Part shown: in pieces, positions 49,670-58,346 of the stretch | Layout of the letters: every line of letters begins with the position of its first letter | Position numbering within the stretch: position 1 is the stretch's first letter | Source: Stigmatella erecta | Lineage (GTDB): Bacteria; Myxococcota; Myxococcia; Myxococcales; Myxococcaceae | Length of the DNA stretch: 64,000 bases | Assembly (NCBI RefSeq): GCF_900111745.1 | Contig: NZ_FOIJ01000002.1 | Location: 682,001 to 746,000, forward strand | Direction: 5' to 3' | The notes under the pieces: generated by a model | What the model was told of the DNA's origin: nothing | Database searches by the model: none | What the model saw: the letters and a program-made list of their open reading frames with translations, nothing else | Program-made: the position numbers and the translations under genes

Positions 49670-49942
49670 GGCGGTTCAGAAGCGGCGGTCAGTCAGAGAG
49701 AGCCCAGGCACCATAGGGCCCTGGACGGCAGGCCGCCAGTCAAGCGCCAGCCGTTCGCTCCAGGGCCGGAAAATCGGCCTCGGCCACTTTGTGTGCCACA
49801 GCCGGGACCTGGGGTGAAGAGGTAACACCGGGCCCCGGGCGGCGCTTGGCCGAGTGTCCTGCCCAGGGGAGTTCACTCGCTGTCAATCTCCCGCGAAGTC
49901 CGGTCACCCTGTCCGTGAGATTGGGCAGGCTGGGCCCCTCTG

Positions 49943-52012
49943 ATGATGTCCCGGATCCGCCCCACCTTCGCTCGCTCGCTCCTGCTCGGCTGCCGGGCCG
50001 GCCTGCTGGTCTTCATCTCCCTCTACACCCTGTGCGCCCTGCTCAACATGAAGCTGGGATACCAGGGAAACGAGAGCGCGGCCCTCCAGGACCGCGTCTG
50101 GAACGAGTTCCGGGGGGTGGTGCTGGGCCAGGTGGGCCGGCTGATCCTCGCGTACACCGTGCTGGGAATGGCCCTGGGCGCGTGGATGGGCGCGGGGCTG
50201 TGGGCGCTCCGGGTAAGCCGCCGCGCCGTGTTCTGGGGCAGCGCGCTCGCGTGCCTCGCCACCGAGGTTCCCTGGGTACTGGCGGACATGGCGCACCACC
50301 CGCACCTCTACGCCGCCACCCTGTACGAGCGCGCGGCGTGGACGAAGGCCCTGCTGCTGGCGCTGAGCGGCGCGTCCCCCACGCCGTGGCGGGTGGCGGC
50401 ACTCCTGACGGTCGCCTGGGTACCCCTGGCCGTTCTCGTCAGTGGGGGCCTGCGGCCGCGCCGGTGGGGCTGGGCCCCCGCGGCCCTGGTAGCGCTGGTG
50501 GTGCTGGGTTACGCGGGGTGGCGACTCCAGGCGCCCGCTTCTCCCCGGACGGGCCCCCGCCCCAACCTGCTCATCCTGGCCTCCGACGGCCTGCGGCCCA
50601 GCCACTTCAGCGGCAACGGGTATGCCCGCCCCACGACCCCTCACATCGATGCGCTGATGCGCGAAGGCTCGCAGTTCCGGGAGACGGTGGTTCAGATTCC
50701 CCGGACGGGCCCCTCGTGGGCCACCCTCCTCACCTCTCAGTGGGCGGGCGAGCACCCCATCCGCCACACGCTCGTGGGCCGCGCGGCGCGCGAGGCCCGG
50801 CTCACCACGCTCGCGACGGTGCTGGGGGACGCGGGCTGGCAGACGGCGGTGGTCTCTGACTACGCGGGGGACATCTTCTCCCGCTTTCCGTTCGGCTTTC
50901 AGCGCGTGGAAGCCCCCGGCTTCAACTTCCCGGACCTCATCCGTCAGCGGATGCTCATCACCCACGTGGCGCTGCTTCCCTGGACGGCGCTCGCCCCCCG
51001 CCTCTTTCCCGAGCGCGAGCAGTTCCCCGAGCTGACGGATCCCTCGCCCTTGCTCCAGGCCTCCCGGCGGACCCTCGCGGGCTTCACCCCGGAGGCCCCC
51101 TTCGCCTTCCTCGTCTTCGGCTCCACCACGCACTTTCCGTATGCCGCGCCCTTCCCTCACGAGGGCCGGTTCGTCGAGCAGGGCTACGAGGGCCCGTGGC
51201 GGTTCGGGGCCTCCCCGCAGATGGAAGTTCCCCCGGACGCTCCGCCTCCCACGCCCGAGGACGTCGCCGCCCTCGTGGCCAATTACGACGCGGCGCTGGT
51301 GACCTTCGATGCCTTCGTGGGGCAGATGCTCGCGGAGCTAGAGCGGCGCGGGCTGCGGGACTCCACGCTGGTGGTGCTGCTCTCGGACCATGGGGAGTAC
51401 CTGTCCGAGCCTGGGCGGGGCCTCGGCCATGGCGACCACCTGTGGGGCCACGAGGCGCTCCGGGTCCCCTTCGTGCTGCGCTTTCCGGGCCACGTGGCCG
51501 AGGGGCGCACCGTGACGTCCCGGGTCCGCTCCCTGGACGTGGCCCCCACGCTGCTGGAGCTGCTGGGGGTGCCCGCGCCGGAGACGTTCCGGGGCCAGTC
51601 GCTCGCACGGTTCATCGCCCCGGGGGCCCCGGCGGCAGCGGAAGTGCCCGAGATGCCTGCCCTCCTCGAGACGGACCTGTGGTTCACGAACCAGGATGGC
51701 CAGCCCTACCAGCAGGTGCGCCTGCCCTACCCCGGCGTCTATGAGATCGCCACCGTGGAGCCGCCCCGGGGGGACATCGTCCTGAAGCCGGAGTGGGAGG
51801 CCACCGTGGAGGCCGCCAAGCACCGGGGGCTCTACCTGGGACGCTGGAAGCTGCTGGAGCTGCCCACGCCCCAGGGCCTGAAGGTGGAGCTCTACGACGC
51901 CGTGGCCGACCCTGGCGAACGGCAGGACGTGGCCGCCCAGCATCCGGAGGTGGTGGCCACGCTGCGGGAACGGCTCGCGCGGGAGCGCACCTGGAAGCTG
52001 GAGACGCACTGA
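49943..52012 (+). CDS. membrane alkaline-phosphatase-superfamily enzyme (sulfatase-like, Thr nucleophile)
   Basis: A 689-aa protein. Four N-terminal membrane helices (~17-38, ~68-90, ~97-115, ~155-180) precede a periplasmic hydrolase domain: NLLILASDGLRPSHFS, IPRTGPSWATLL and VVLLSDHGEYLSE (metal Asp/His). The nucleophile motif reads T-G-P-S-W at Thr255, against the sulfatase C-x-P-S-R, so there is no formylglycine. This suits a phosphotransferase or phosphodiesterase of envelope glycans or lipids (compare LtaS/EptA types) rather than a sulfate esterase. ATG 49943 or the next ATG (49946) are both possible. Confidence 0.85.
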   Translation: MMSRIRPTFARSLLLGCRAGLLVFISLYTLCALLNMKLGYQGNESAALQDRVWNEFRGVVLGQVGRLILAYTVLGMALGAWMGAGLWALRVSRRAVFWGSALACLATEVPWVLADMAHHPHLYAATLYERAAWTKALLLALSGASPTPWRVAALLTVAWVPLAVLVSGGLRPRRWGWAPAALVALVVLGYAGWRLQAPASPRTGPRPNLLILASDGLRPSHFSGNGYARPTTPHIDALMREGSQFRETVVQIPRTGPSWATLLTSQWAGEHPIRHTLVGRAAREARLTTLATVLGDAGWQTAVVSDYAGDIFSRFPFGFQRVEAPGFNFPDLIRQRMLITHVALLPWTALAPRLFPEREQFPELTDPSPLLQASRRTLAGFTPEAPFAFLVFGSTTHFPYAAPFPHEGRFVEQGYEGPWRFGASPQMEVPPDAPPPTPEDVAALVANYDAALVTFDAFVGQMLAELERRGLRDSTLVVLLSDHGEYLSEPGRGLGHGDHLWGHEALRVPFVLRFPGHVAEGRTVTSRVRSLDVAPTLLELLGVPAPETFRGQSLARFIAPGAPAAAEVPEMPALLETDLWFTNQDGQPYQQVRLPYPGVYEIATVEPPRGDIVLKPEWEATVEAAKHRGLYLGRWKLLELPTPQGLKVELYDAVADPGERQDVAAQHPEVVATLRERLARERTWKLETH

Positions 52013-52135
52013 GCGCCTTCACACTTCTTTACGAACGGCACAAACGCGCTCAAGACCCGTTTCGCATCTTCTCCCCATCGCCCTGAGGCGAAAAACCAAG
52101 CCGCCCCTTCCGGGGCGCATCAAGGAGAAGATGCC

Positions 52136-52576
52136 ATGAAGAAGATCGCCATCGCTGCCTCCGCACTGCTCGCCGTGGCCCTGCTCACCGGATTCCGCGG
52201 CGGCGGTTGGAGCCGGGATCCCGGACGCATCCAGCAGATCATCACCTGGAAGCTCGACGACAAGCTCGATGACATTGACGCCTCGGACGCCCAGAAGCAG
52301 TCCATTCATGCCTTGAAGGACCGCCTGTTCTCGGACGGCCAGCGCATGATGGGCGAGCAGAAGGCAACCCGCCTGGAGGTGCTCGCCCAGCTGGAGTCGG
52401 ACCGGCCGGATTCCCAGAAGCTCCATGCCCTGGTGGACGCCCGCATCGACGCCATGCGCGCCTTCGCCCACCAGGTGACAGACGCGGCCCTGGAGGCGCA
52501 CCGCCTGCTCACGCCGCAGCAGCGCCAGGAACTGGCCACCGAGTACCGCGAGCATGCGGACCTCCGGGAGCGCTAA
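52136..52576 (+). CDS. periplasmic Spy/CpxP-like protein
   Basis: A 146-aa protein with a signal peptide (KKIAIAASALLAVALLTGF) and a helical mature part with LTPQQRQEL near the end, the LTxxQ motif of the Spy/CpxP/heavy-metal sensor family. Such proteins are chaperones or metal-stress sensors in the periplasm. AAGGAG 7 nt upstream marks ATG 52136. The only regulatory feature seen is a short GCCCC/GGGGC hairpin before the ribosome site. Confidence 0.78.
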   Translation: MKKIAIAASALLAVALLTGFRGGGWSRDPGRIQQIITWKLDDKLDDIDASDAQKQSIHALKDRLFSDGQRMMGEQKATRLEVLAQLESDRPDSQKLHALVDARIDAMRAFAHQVTDAALEAHRLLTPQQRQELATEYREHADLRER

Positions 52577-52652
52577 GCGTCCCCAAGGCGCTTGGCCGGG
52601 TGGCCTCCGGGGAGGGCCACCGTGACACATTGAACGTCAGCTGTGAGGACAG

Positions 52653-53495
52653 GTGGGCACCCAGTGGGGAGGCCATTATGTTCGGCGGGTGAACTACACC
52701 GACTATGCCCACCGCATCCGTACGTATGCCTCCCTGGCGGAGGTGGCCGAGTATGGCCGTGTGACCGAGACCGGGAAGGACTATCCCCTCTTCCGGCTCA
52801 CCGTTCCGGGCAAGCACTGGCTCGTCATCACCGCGGGCTTCCATGGCGAGGAGCCGGCCGGACCGCTCACGCTGGCGGAGAGCTTCGCGGAGGTGGTGGC
52901 CTACGCGAAGGCGCGGGACGTGGGGCTGCGGGTCTACCCGTGCGTGAACCCCTCGGGGTTCGAGGATGGGACCCGCTACAACCGCAGCGGGGAGCGGCCG
53001 AACAACGACTTCCTCCGCTACGAGGTGAAGCCAGGCGAATGGAAGGGCGAGTTGAGCAAGCAGGAGCACTTCCTGCGCTGGACGCTCTATGACGGCGGCC
53101 CCAAGGAGACGCGGGCCGTGCGGGAGGACATCGTCCGCTTCCCGCCACCGGCCGCCGCGCTCGACATCCACCAGGACAACTACCTGAACCTGGAGGCCAC
53201 CTACGCTTATACCTTCGGGGACAAGGCGGCCTACCTGCCCTTGATGGAGGCCGCCTCGGCCCACGCCACCGTCATCCGCAACAGCAAGGTGGACGAGAAC
53301 AGCTGCACGGACGCGAATGGCTTCATCGAGTTCTGCGACGGCAGCGTGACCGACTACTTCCAGCGGAAGAACGTGCCCTACACGGCCACGCTGGAGACGA
53401 CCACCCGGACGCCGATGGTCGCCTGCCACGCCATCAACCTCATCTGGATCCGGGGCTTCATCGACCTGGCCGCTCGCGGCGCCGCCCCTTCTTAA
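52653..53495 (+). CDS. M14-family zinc carboxypeptidase-like protein
   Basis: A 280-aa protein. Zinc ligands are visible in GFHGEEPAGP (His and Glu) and in ALDIHQDNY (second His); NPSGFEDGTRYNRSG has the substrate-binding Asn/Arg; ATLETTT may carry the catalytic Glu. It is shorter than secreted carboxypeptidases and lacks a signal peptide, as in the small cytoplasmic M14 group that trims peptides or murein. GTG 52653 has GAGG 4 nt upstream; GTG 52689 would give the common N-terminus (NYTDYAHRI) but lacks a ribosome site. Its stop overlaps that of the convergent lipoprotein gene at TTAA. Confidence 0.82.
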   Translation: MGTQWGGHYVRRVNYTDYAHRIRTYASLAEVAEYGRVTETGKDYPLFRLTVPGKHWLVITAGFHGEEPAGPLTLAESFAEVVAYAKARDVGLRVYPCVNPSGFEDGTRYNRSGERPNNDFLRYEVKPGEWKGELSKQEHFLRWTLYDGGPKETRAVREDIVRFPPPAAALDIHQDNYLNLEATYAYTFGDKAAYLPLMEAASAHATVIRNSKVDENSCTDANGFIEFCDGSVTDYFQRKNVPYTATLETTTRTPMVACHAINLIWIRGFIDLAARGAAPS

Positions 53496-54451
53496 GGCAG
53501 GAGTTCGCGGCGCACCGGACACATTTCTTCTGGGAGCCCCGTCGAAACGTTTAAGCTGTCTCTACAACACGCACCGTCCTTACAGAAATACCCAGGACCG
53601 TATTCTTTACAAATATTGTGGTATTGGCAGCCCGCGTCCGGGTCACACAACTCTAACTGCTCACAGAACCTGCTTCTGTCCGCACATTGCGTGGTTCCAC
53701 CGCTTACGCATTGCCCTGAACCATTGCAATAGTCCTTATCAGTGCAGGCGTTTCCATCGGAACAGTCCGTTCCTATGGACTTGCGTCTGAAATCGCAAGC
53801 ATTGTTGGAGCACGTCCCGTTCCACTCATGACATTGACTGGGAGGCGTCTGGGTAGCACATGTCAGCGTGGTTCCTATGCACTCCCCAGTGCTGCTGCAC
53901 TGATCTTGAACCGTGCAAGCATTTCCATCTGAACATGGCGTTCCAATGGGCTTGCGAATGAGGGTGCAAACACCATTCGTACAGCCATCCGCCCACTGAT
54001 AACATGGGCTTGGAAGTTCGCCGCAGCTGGCCTTCCCTACGCAAGTCCCTTCTTCCGTGCACCTATCATCCACCGTGCACTCGCTTCCATCGTTACAATC
54101 TTTTCCTGGCGTTGCAGGACGGACACACGCACCACTCCGGCATACTCCAGCCGTCTGGAAACACTGCGTAGACACCGGCTCACTGCAAGGGGCTTCTTCC
54201 GCCTTGGGACGAGGCACACAGCGCCCATCCTCACAGACACTTGAATCGAAACAGGCTCCTTCCGGGGCCGGACAATCCTCGGACTTCAAGCAGGCCACGG
54301 CCCCTCTGCCACAAACGTCTTTTTGACTGACAGGATCCGCGTTGTCGCAAAACTCAGCGCGGGCATCGTCAAAATCGGTGCAGGAAAAAACCGTCAGGGC
54401 GCTCCCCAACATCAGAATGAGGGACGGCACGGCTCTCGTCAGGCCATTCAT
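53492..54451 (-). CDS. cysteine-repeat lipoprotein
   Basis: A 319-aa protein with a signal peptide ending LTVFSC (likely lipobox Cys at residue ~22), then a cysteine-rich region of repeated ~36-50-residue units: GKDCNDGSECTVDDRC, GTPCSDGNACTVQDQC and GTDCSDGNACTDKDYC, each closed by G-x-C. Such repeats occur in surface proteins of myxobacteria and are probably disulfide-bonded. Base composition is about 50-55% G+C, clearly below the neighbours. GGGAG 6 nt before ATG 54451; this ATG overlaps the stop of the upstream TPR gene (ATGA). Confidence 0.8.
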   Translation of the reverse strand: MNGLTRAVPSLILMLGSALTVFSCTDFDDARAEFCDNADPVSQKDVCGRGAVACLKSEDCPAPEGACFDSSVCEDGRCVPRPKAEEAPCSEPVSTQCFQTAGVCRSGACVRPATPGKDCNDGSECTVDDRCTEEGTCVGKASCGELPSPCYQWADGCTNGVCTLIRKPIGTPCSDGNACTVQDQCSSTGECIGTTLTCATQTPPSQCHEWNGTCSNNACDFRRKSIGTDCSDGNACTDKDYCNGSGQCVSGGTTQCADRSRFCEQLELCDPDAGCQYHNICKEYGPGYFCKDGACCRDSLNVSTGLPEEMCPVRRELLP

Positions 54452-55239
54452 GGAAAGCTCCCGCTCAGGGACATCTGAGCACCTTGAGACGTGGGCAAGA
54501 GGGCAACGCCAACCCCTGGCCCCGGAGAATCGAGGAACAGCAGGCTTCCCACGGAAGCCGCCACTCCCAACGGCATCAACACCCATCCCACCGTCTCGAA
54601 GGTCCTTCCCTTCTGAAGGGTGTCGTCCAGCTGCTTTGTCGTCGTGATGGAGGGGTCCGCGCGGCGGACCTTGCCCTCCAAGGACTTTGCCCGGCTCCAG
54701 AAGACCAGCCCGCCCACGGCCACCGCGCCCCCTCCGATGGCTACCGGAAGCCGGAGCTTCGAGCCCCAGGGGCTCTTGGATAGGAGTTCACCAGACGGAG
54801 GCCCAATCACGGGCGGGTCCACCACCGGGAGAGGAGGGAACCGGATCAAGCGGATCCTTTCCCGCTCTTCCTCCAGTACCGTGGCGACCTTGGGTGCCAA
54901 GGCGAAGGGTGGGTTGGCTTCAAGGTTCAACTCCAGCGCGCGCGCGAAGGCACTCCTGCCACGCTCCAGCTGTTGGGTCTCAAACGACAACACCCCCTCC
55001 AACAGACCGATGGAAACCTTCTCCTCGTCCGTCAGATCAGGCTTTTGGGACGCCTTCTCCAAAGCCTTCAGTGCCTTCTCGTACTCAAAGGCGTTGTAGA
55101 GCCGAAAAGCCCTCTGAAGCGCGGTATTCCGAGGCGTGTCCGCAGCCAGCGCTGGGAAGCCAAAGCACCCCCACACCACAACCCCGGCGGCCAGCCGGAT
55201 CAAGGCGTTCCTGCCTTGATGAATGCTGCGAAGCGGCAT
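54448..55239 (-). CDS. exported TPR-like membrane protein
   Basis: A 263-aa protein. Leader: IRLAAGVVVWGCFGFPALAAD. Residues ~30-110 form TPR-like helices (LYNAFEYEKALKALEKASQ and RGRSAFARALELN). Two hydrophobic segments lie near 165-185 (LPVAIGGGAVAVGGLVFW) and 215-235 (VGWVLMPLGVAASVGSLLFL). This plan is common in myxobacterial proteins encoded with Ser/Thr kinases, but no kinase is here. Translationally coupled (ATGA) to the cysteine-repeat lipoprotein downstream, with which it probably acts. Function unknown. Confidence 0.75.
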   Translation of the reverse strand: MPLRSIHQGRNALIRLAAGVVVWGCFGFPALAADTPRNTALQRAFRLYNAFEYEKALKALEKASQKPDLTDEEKVSIGLLEGVLSFETQQLERGRSAFARALELNLEANPPFALAPKVATVLEEERERIRLIRFPPLPVVDPPVIGPPSGELLSKSPWGSKLRLPVAIGGGAVAVGGLVFWSRAKSLEGKVRRADPSITTTKQLDDTLQKGRTFETVGWVLMPLGVAASVGSLLFLDSPGPGVGVALLPTSQGAQMSLSGSFP

Positions 55240-55335
55240 GCTTTCCCCCGGTGACGGACCCGTCCACAGTGACAGGCCCCCCACCGGCAGTCGACTCAGC
55301 CCCAGCCGCTCTGCATGAAACAATACAGAGACAAC

Positions 55336-56532
55336 TCACCGGGTGCCGACCACCCGGGTCCACATCGTCAGCAGGTTGCGAACCACGGGCCCCTCGGGCA
55401 CCTCCACGGCGGGAGGCACTTCGGCCTGGATGCCGTGGTCTGCGAAGCGCGAGAACGGATTGGCCGCCTCAGCGGTCTGGATGGGCACCTCCGGATCCGC
55501 GGGCCGGAACCCGAACGCCAGCGCCCGCCGCTGCACCGGGTGGCTTCGCAGGTATGCCAGCCACTCCCGCGCCGCCTCCTTCTGCCGGGGCGTCACCCAC
55601 TCCGCCTGCAACACCACCGCCGGGTGGTCGCTCCACAGCGTCAACGGCGGGTAATACACCTTCAGCTTTCCCCACCGCTCCGTCGCATTCGAGATCTGCC
55701 AGATGGCCAGGTTCTCGTACACCACCGCGATGTCGTAGCGCGAGGGCCCGAAGCGGACCATGTCCGCCATCACCAGGCGCGTGGAGGTCTCGAAGCGCGC
55801 CACGCCCCGCTCCATCTGTTTGATCCACTCCTGGTACTTCGCGTCCAGCACGTCCCCCACCGTCAGGCCCGCGCGCTTGTGGTGGTACTCGAACGTGGCC
55901 AGGAGCATCGCCTGGAGGCCCGAGTTCGAGCGCGTGGGGTCCGTCTGTCCCAGCTTCACGAACCCCCACTCCTCCTTGCCCCCGATGGACGGCCAACCCT
56001 GATCACTCGACACGGCCCGCTGGATCGTCTTCCAGGAGATCTGCTTGCCCCCACTGGAGGCCAGCAGCACGTTCGCCCGGTCCTCCCACACCACGAACAC
56101 CAGGGGGGTGATGACCAGCGACTGCGGCGCCTCCTCCCCCTGCCGCGCGAACAGCGGTCCCCGCTCCGGATCCGTGGCCCAGTCCGACTCCAGCATCCGC
56201 AAGACCGCCGTGTCCGCCGGGCTCCACACCGTCGGCCTTTCTCGTCCATCGAGAATCGCCTGGGCCGCATCCAGCGAGCCGCGCTCCACCAGGTACAGCC
56301 GGATGGAGGGGTGGGTCTTCTGGAAGGCGGCGGCCGCCTCCTCCACCCAGGCCTTCTTCTCCGTGCTGTAGAGGAAGGAGATCTCCGTGCGCTCCTGCAC
56401 GGGCGGGGGCGCGGCCGGGAGGCTCCCGTTCTCCCCGGACTCCAGGTTCTCGGGCTTGCCCGCGCGGGACAGGTGGAGCACGCCCCCCACCGCCGCGAGC
56501 AAGCCAATGATGATGAGAACCCTGGGCTTCAT
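55336..56532 (-). CDS. extracellular solute-binding-type protein
   Basis: A 398-aa exported protein. N-terminal anchor VLIIIGLLAAVGGVLHLS, then a periplasmic-binding-type fold: TEISFLYSTEKKAWVEEAAAAFQKTHP, VERGSLDAAQAILDGRERP, VWSPADTAVLRML and LVITPLVFVVWEDRA. Such single proteins, often with a vWA partner elsewhere, are not always transport components. No ABC permease lies next to it. GAGG upstream of ATG 56532 with a long spacer. Ligand unknown. Confidence 0.82.
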   Translation of the reverse strand: MKPRVLIIIGLLAAVGGVLHLSRAGKPENLESGENGSLPAAPPPVQERTEISFLYSTEKKAWVEEAAAAFQKTHPSIRLYLVERGSLDAAQAILDGRERPTVWSPADTAVLRMLESDWATDPERGPLFARQGEEAPQSLVITPLVFVVWEDRANVLLASSGGKQISWKTIQRAVSSDQGWPSIGGKEEWGFVKLGQTDPTRSNSGLQAMLLATFEYHHKRAGLTVGDVLDAKYQEWIKQMERGVARFETSTRLVMADMVRFGPSRYDIAVVYENLAIWQISNATERWGKLKVYYPPLTLWSDHPAVVLQAEWVTPRQKEAAREWLAYLRSHPVQRRALAFGFRPADPEVPIQTAEAANPFSRFADHGIQAEVPPAVEVPEGPVVRNLLTMWTRVVGTR

Positions 56533-56662
56533 GTGAAACGCACCTCTTGGAAGGACTTCGCTATAGTGCCCGCCCTCGCGCTGTTCGCGCGCCACCTGTC
56601 TAACCTACATCCTGGAACCGTCAGGGGTTTTCGACCTCTACAGAATCCGAGGACCTGGAACA

Positions 56663-57454
56663 ATGAGAGCACCTCGAATCCTTCTCCTGGGGCTGTGTGC
56701 CACGCTGGCTGGATGCGCGGCGAAGAAGCCACCCGCCGCGAAGCAGGCCACCCTGGGCTCCTCCAAGCTCGAATACCGGGACTACGCGCTGGTGCGTGGC
56801 TCCATCTGCGGCGTGGGGGAGCGCCCGCTGGCCGCAGAGCTGACCACCCTCACCCAGGCCCTGGAGCAGTTCGCCGCCAGCACCGACGAGGCGGCCAAGC
56901 CCGAGGCCACGCCCACCGAGGAGCAGCTCACCACCCTGCGCGATGGCACCCAGGTGCTGGCGCCGGTCGCGGACACCCACCGCAAGAACCTCTCGGTGGT
57001 GCGCGAGTGCAAGTTCAGCCGCAACGCGCCCTACCCGGAGCTCATCCAGAAGGGGACCGCCGCGGTGGACCGCGCCAAGGCCCGGATGAAGGAGGCCCCG
57101 GCCATCCTCGCCGCCGCCGACCAGCGGGCCGCCGAGGCCAAGTGGCAGGAGGAGTCCACCGCCCGCGAGACCACCGCGAAGCAGACGTGGTGCACCGCCA
57201 AGACGGCGGTGGGCAGCGGAGACCTGTACTTCGCGCGCCAGGACAAGGAAGGGACGACGCGCTGGCTCTTCTGTGACGGCATCACCGTGGAGGCCGTCTC
57301 GGGCGCCGAGCCCACGCTCTCCATCCCGGACTCCATCAAGGCCCGGGAGCGCAAGCGCATCCAGGCCTCGCGCTACCTGGAGGCCGCCAAGTCCTACCCC
57401 GCCGAGGAGATCGACAAGCCCGGCGCGGCCAAGAGCACGGCCGCCGAGGAGTAG
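56663..57454 (+). CDS. hypothetical lipoprotein
   Basis: A 263-aa lipoprotein with a short signal peptide and lipobox LAGC (residues ~16-19). The rest is Ala/Glu/Lys-rich and mostly helical, with four cysteines (GSICGVGER, RECKFS, QTWCTAK, LFCDGI) that may pair. C-terminal end AAKSTAAEE. No known domain. ATG 56663 follows CCGAGGACC. Divergent from the solute-binding-type gene. Confidence 0.72.
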   Translation: MRAPRILLLGLCATLAGCAAKKPPAAKQATLGSSKLEYRDYALVRGSICGVGERPLAAELTTLTQALEQFAASTDEAAKPEATPTEEQLTTLRDGTQVLAPVADTHRKNLSVVRECKFSRNAPYPELIQKGTAAVDRAKARMKEAPAILAAADQRAAEAKWQEESTARETTAKQTWCTAKTAVGSGDLYFARQDKEGTTRWLFCDGITVEAVSGAEPTLSIPDSIKARERKRIQASRYLEAAKSYPAEEIDKPGAAKSTAAEE

Positions 57455-57464
57455 CCGCCGCGCC

Positions 57465-58319
57465 TCACCCCTGCATCTGGGCCAGCCGGCGCGAGAGGGG
57501 GGCATCCCCTCCCGCGTCGATGGCGCTCAGGTGTTCCCGGAGGCTCCCCCCGGCCGTGCGCAGGTGGGCCTCCAGGGAGGGCTTGAGCCCCTCCCACCGG
57601 TGCCGCCACCCCTCCTCGGAGCTGCCCCGCAGCCCGGGGCGCTCGGCGAGCAGGACGCCCAGGCGCAGCGCCAGCTCCGGATCTCCCAGCGCCTCCACCT
57701 CGCGCGTCACGGCGCGGAGGGGCGTAGGCGCCGAGGCCGCGCCCTTCCATTGCTGCGTGGCCCGGACGAAGGCCGCCACGTCCAGCTCTGCCAGCAGCCC
57801 CAGGGCCAGCCGCAGCGGCAACCGGGGCTTTCCCGGGGGCTCCACCACGCGGCCCATGAGCGCGTCGAGCACGGGCCTCACGGGCGAAGGGTCCGCGCCG
57901 CCCAGCAGCCGGAGCGCCCGGCGTGCCCGGCGCGCCTGACGGGCCACCTGCCAGCTTCGTTCGCCCAGCTGGGACTCCAGGGCCGTGAGCGCCTGCGCCG
58001 CGTGTTCCACCTGCTGGGCGGTCGGCACCCTCGCGCGGACCCGCGGCGGCAACACGGGAAGGGGCTCGGCGGTAGGAGCGGCCACGGGCGCGGGCGCGGG
58101 CGGGGCGTCGCCGGACGTCACCTCGAGGTAGCCTTCGCGCAGCTTCTCCGCGACCTTGCGCTCGTACTCGCGGCTCGCGCTTTGCGCATCGGGGAAGACC
58201 TTCTCCTTGCGCTGCCCCGCGGTGCCGATCCGGCCGTAGGTCACGATGAAGGTGCTGTCCTTCAGTTCAGGGCTCCAGAACTTGGAGCTGCTCCCCTCGA
58301 CGAACTCGAACCTGCGCAT
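57465..58319 (-). CDS. WGR-domain protein
   Basis: A 284-aa protein. Residues 1-80 form a WGR domain: MRRFEFVEGSSSKFW, FIVTYGRIGTAGQ (here YGR in place of WGR) and YERKVAEKLREGY. WGR domains bind DNA or nucleic acids in PARP-like and bacterial proteins. A Pro/Ala linker is followed by a helical region of about 180 residues. It is convergent with the preceding lipoprotein (10 nt). Function not assigned. Confidence 0.85.
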   Translation of the reverse strand: MRRFEFVEGSSSKFWSPELKDSTFIVTYGRIGTAGQRKEKVFPDAQSASREYERKVAEKLREGYLEVTSGDAPPAPAPVAAPTAEPLPVLPPRVRARVPTAQQVEHAAQALTALESQLGERSWQVARQARRARRALRLLGGADPSPVRPVLDALMGRVVEPPGKPRLPLRLALGLLAELDVAAFVRATQQWKGAASAPTPLRAVTREVEALGDPELALRLGVLLAERPGLRGSSEEGWRHRWEGLKPSLEAHLRTAGGSLREHLSAIDAGGDAPLSRRLAQMQG

Positions 58320-58346
58320 GGCTGCTGCTCCCTCGGTAAGGTTTGA

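Noticed and set aside
46751-49825. Open frame of 1024 codons opposite dnaE
   Set aside because: Antisense shadow of a certain gene; no recognisable domain.
57394-57750. Small frames opposite the WGR gene
   Set aside because: Low-complexity antisense frames without ribosome sites.
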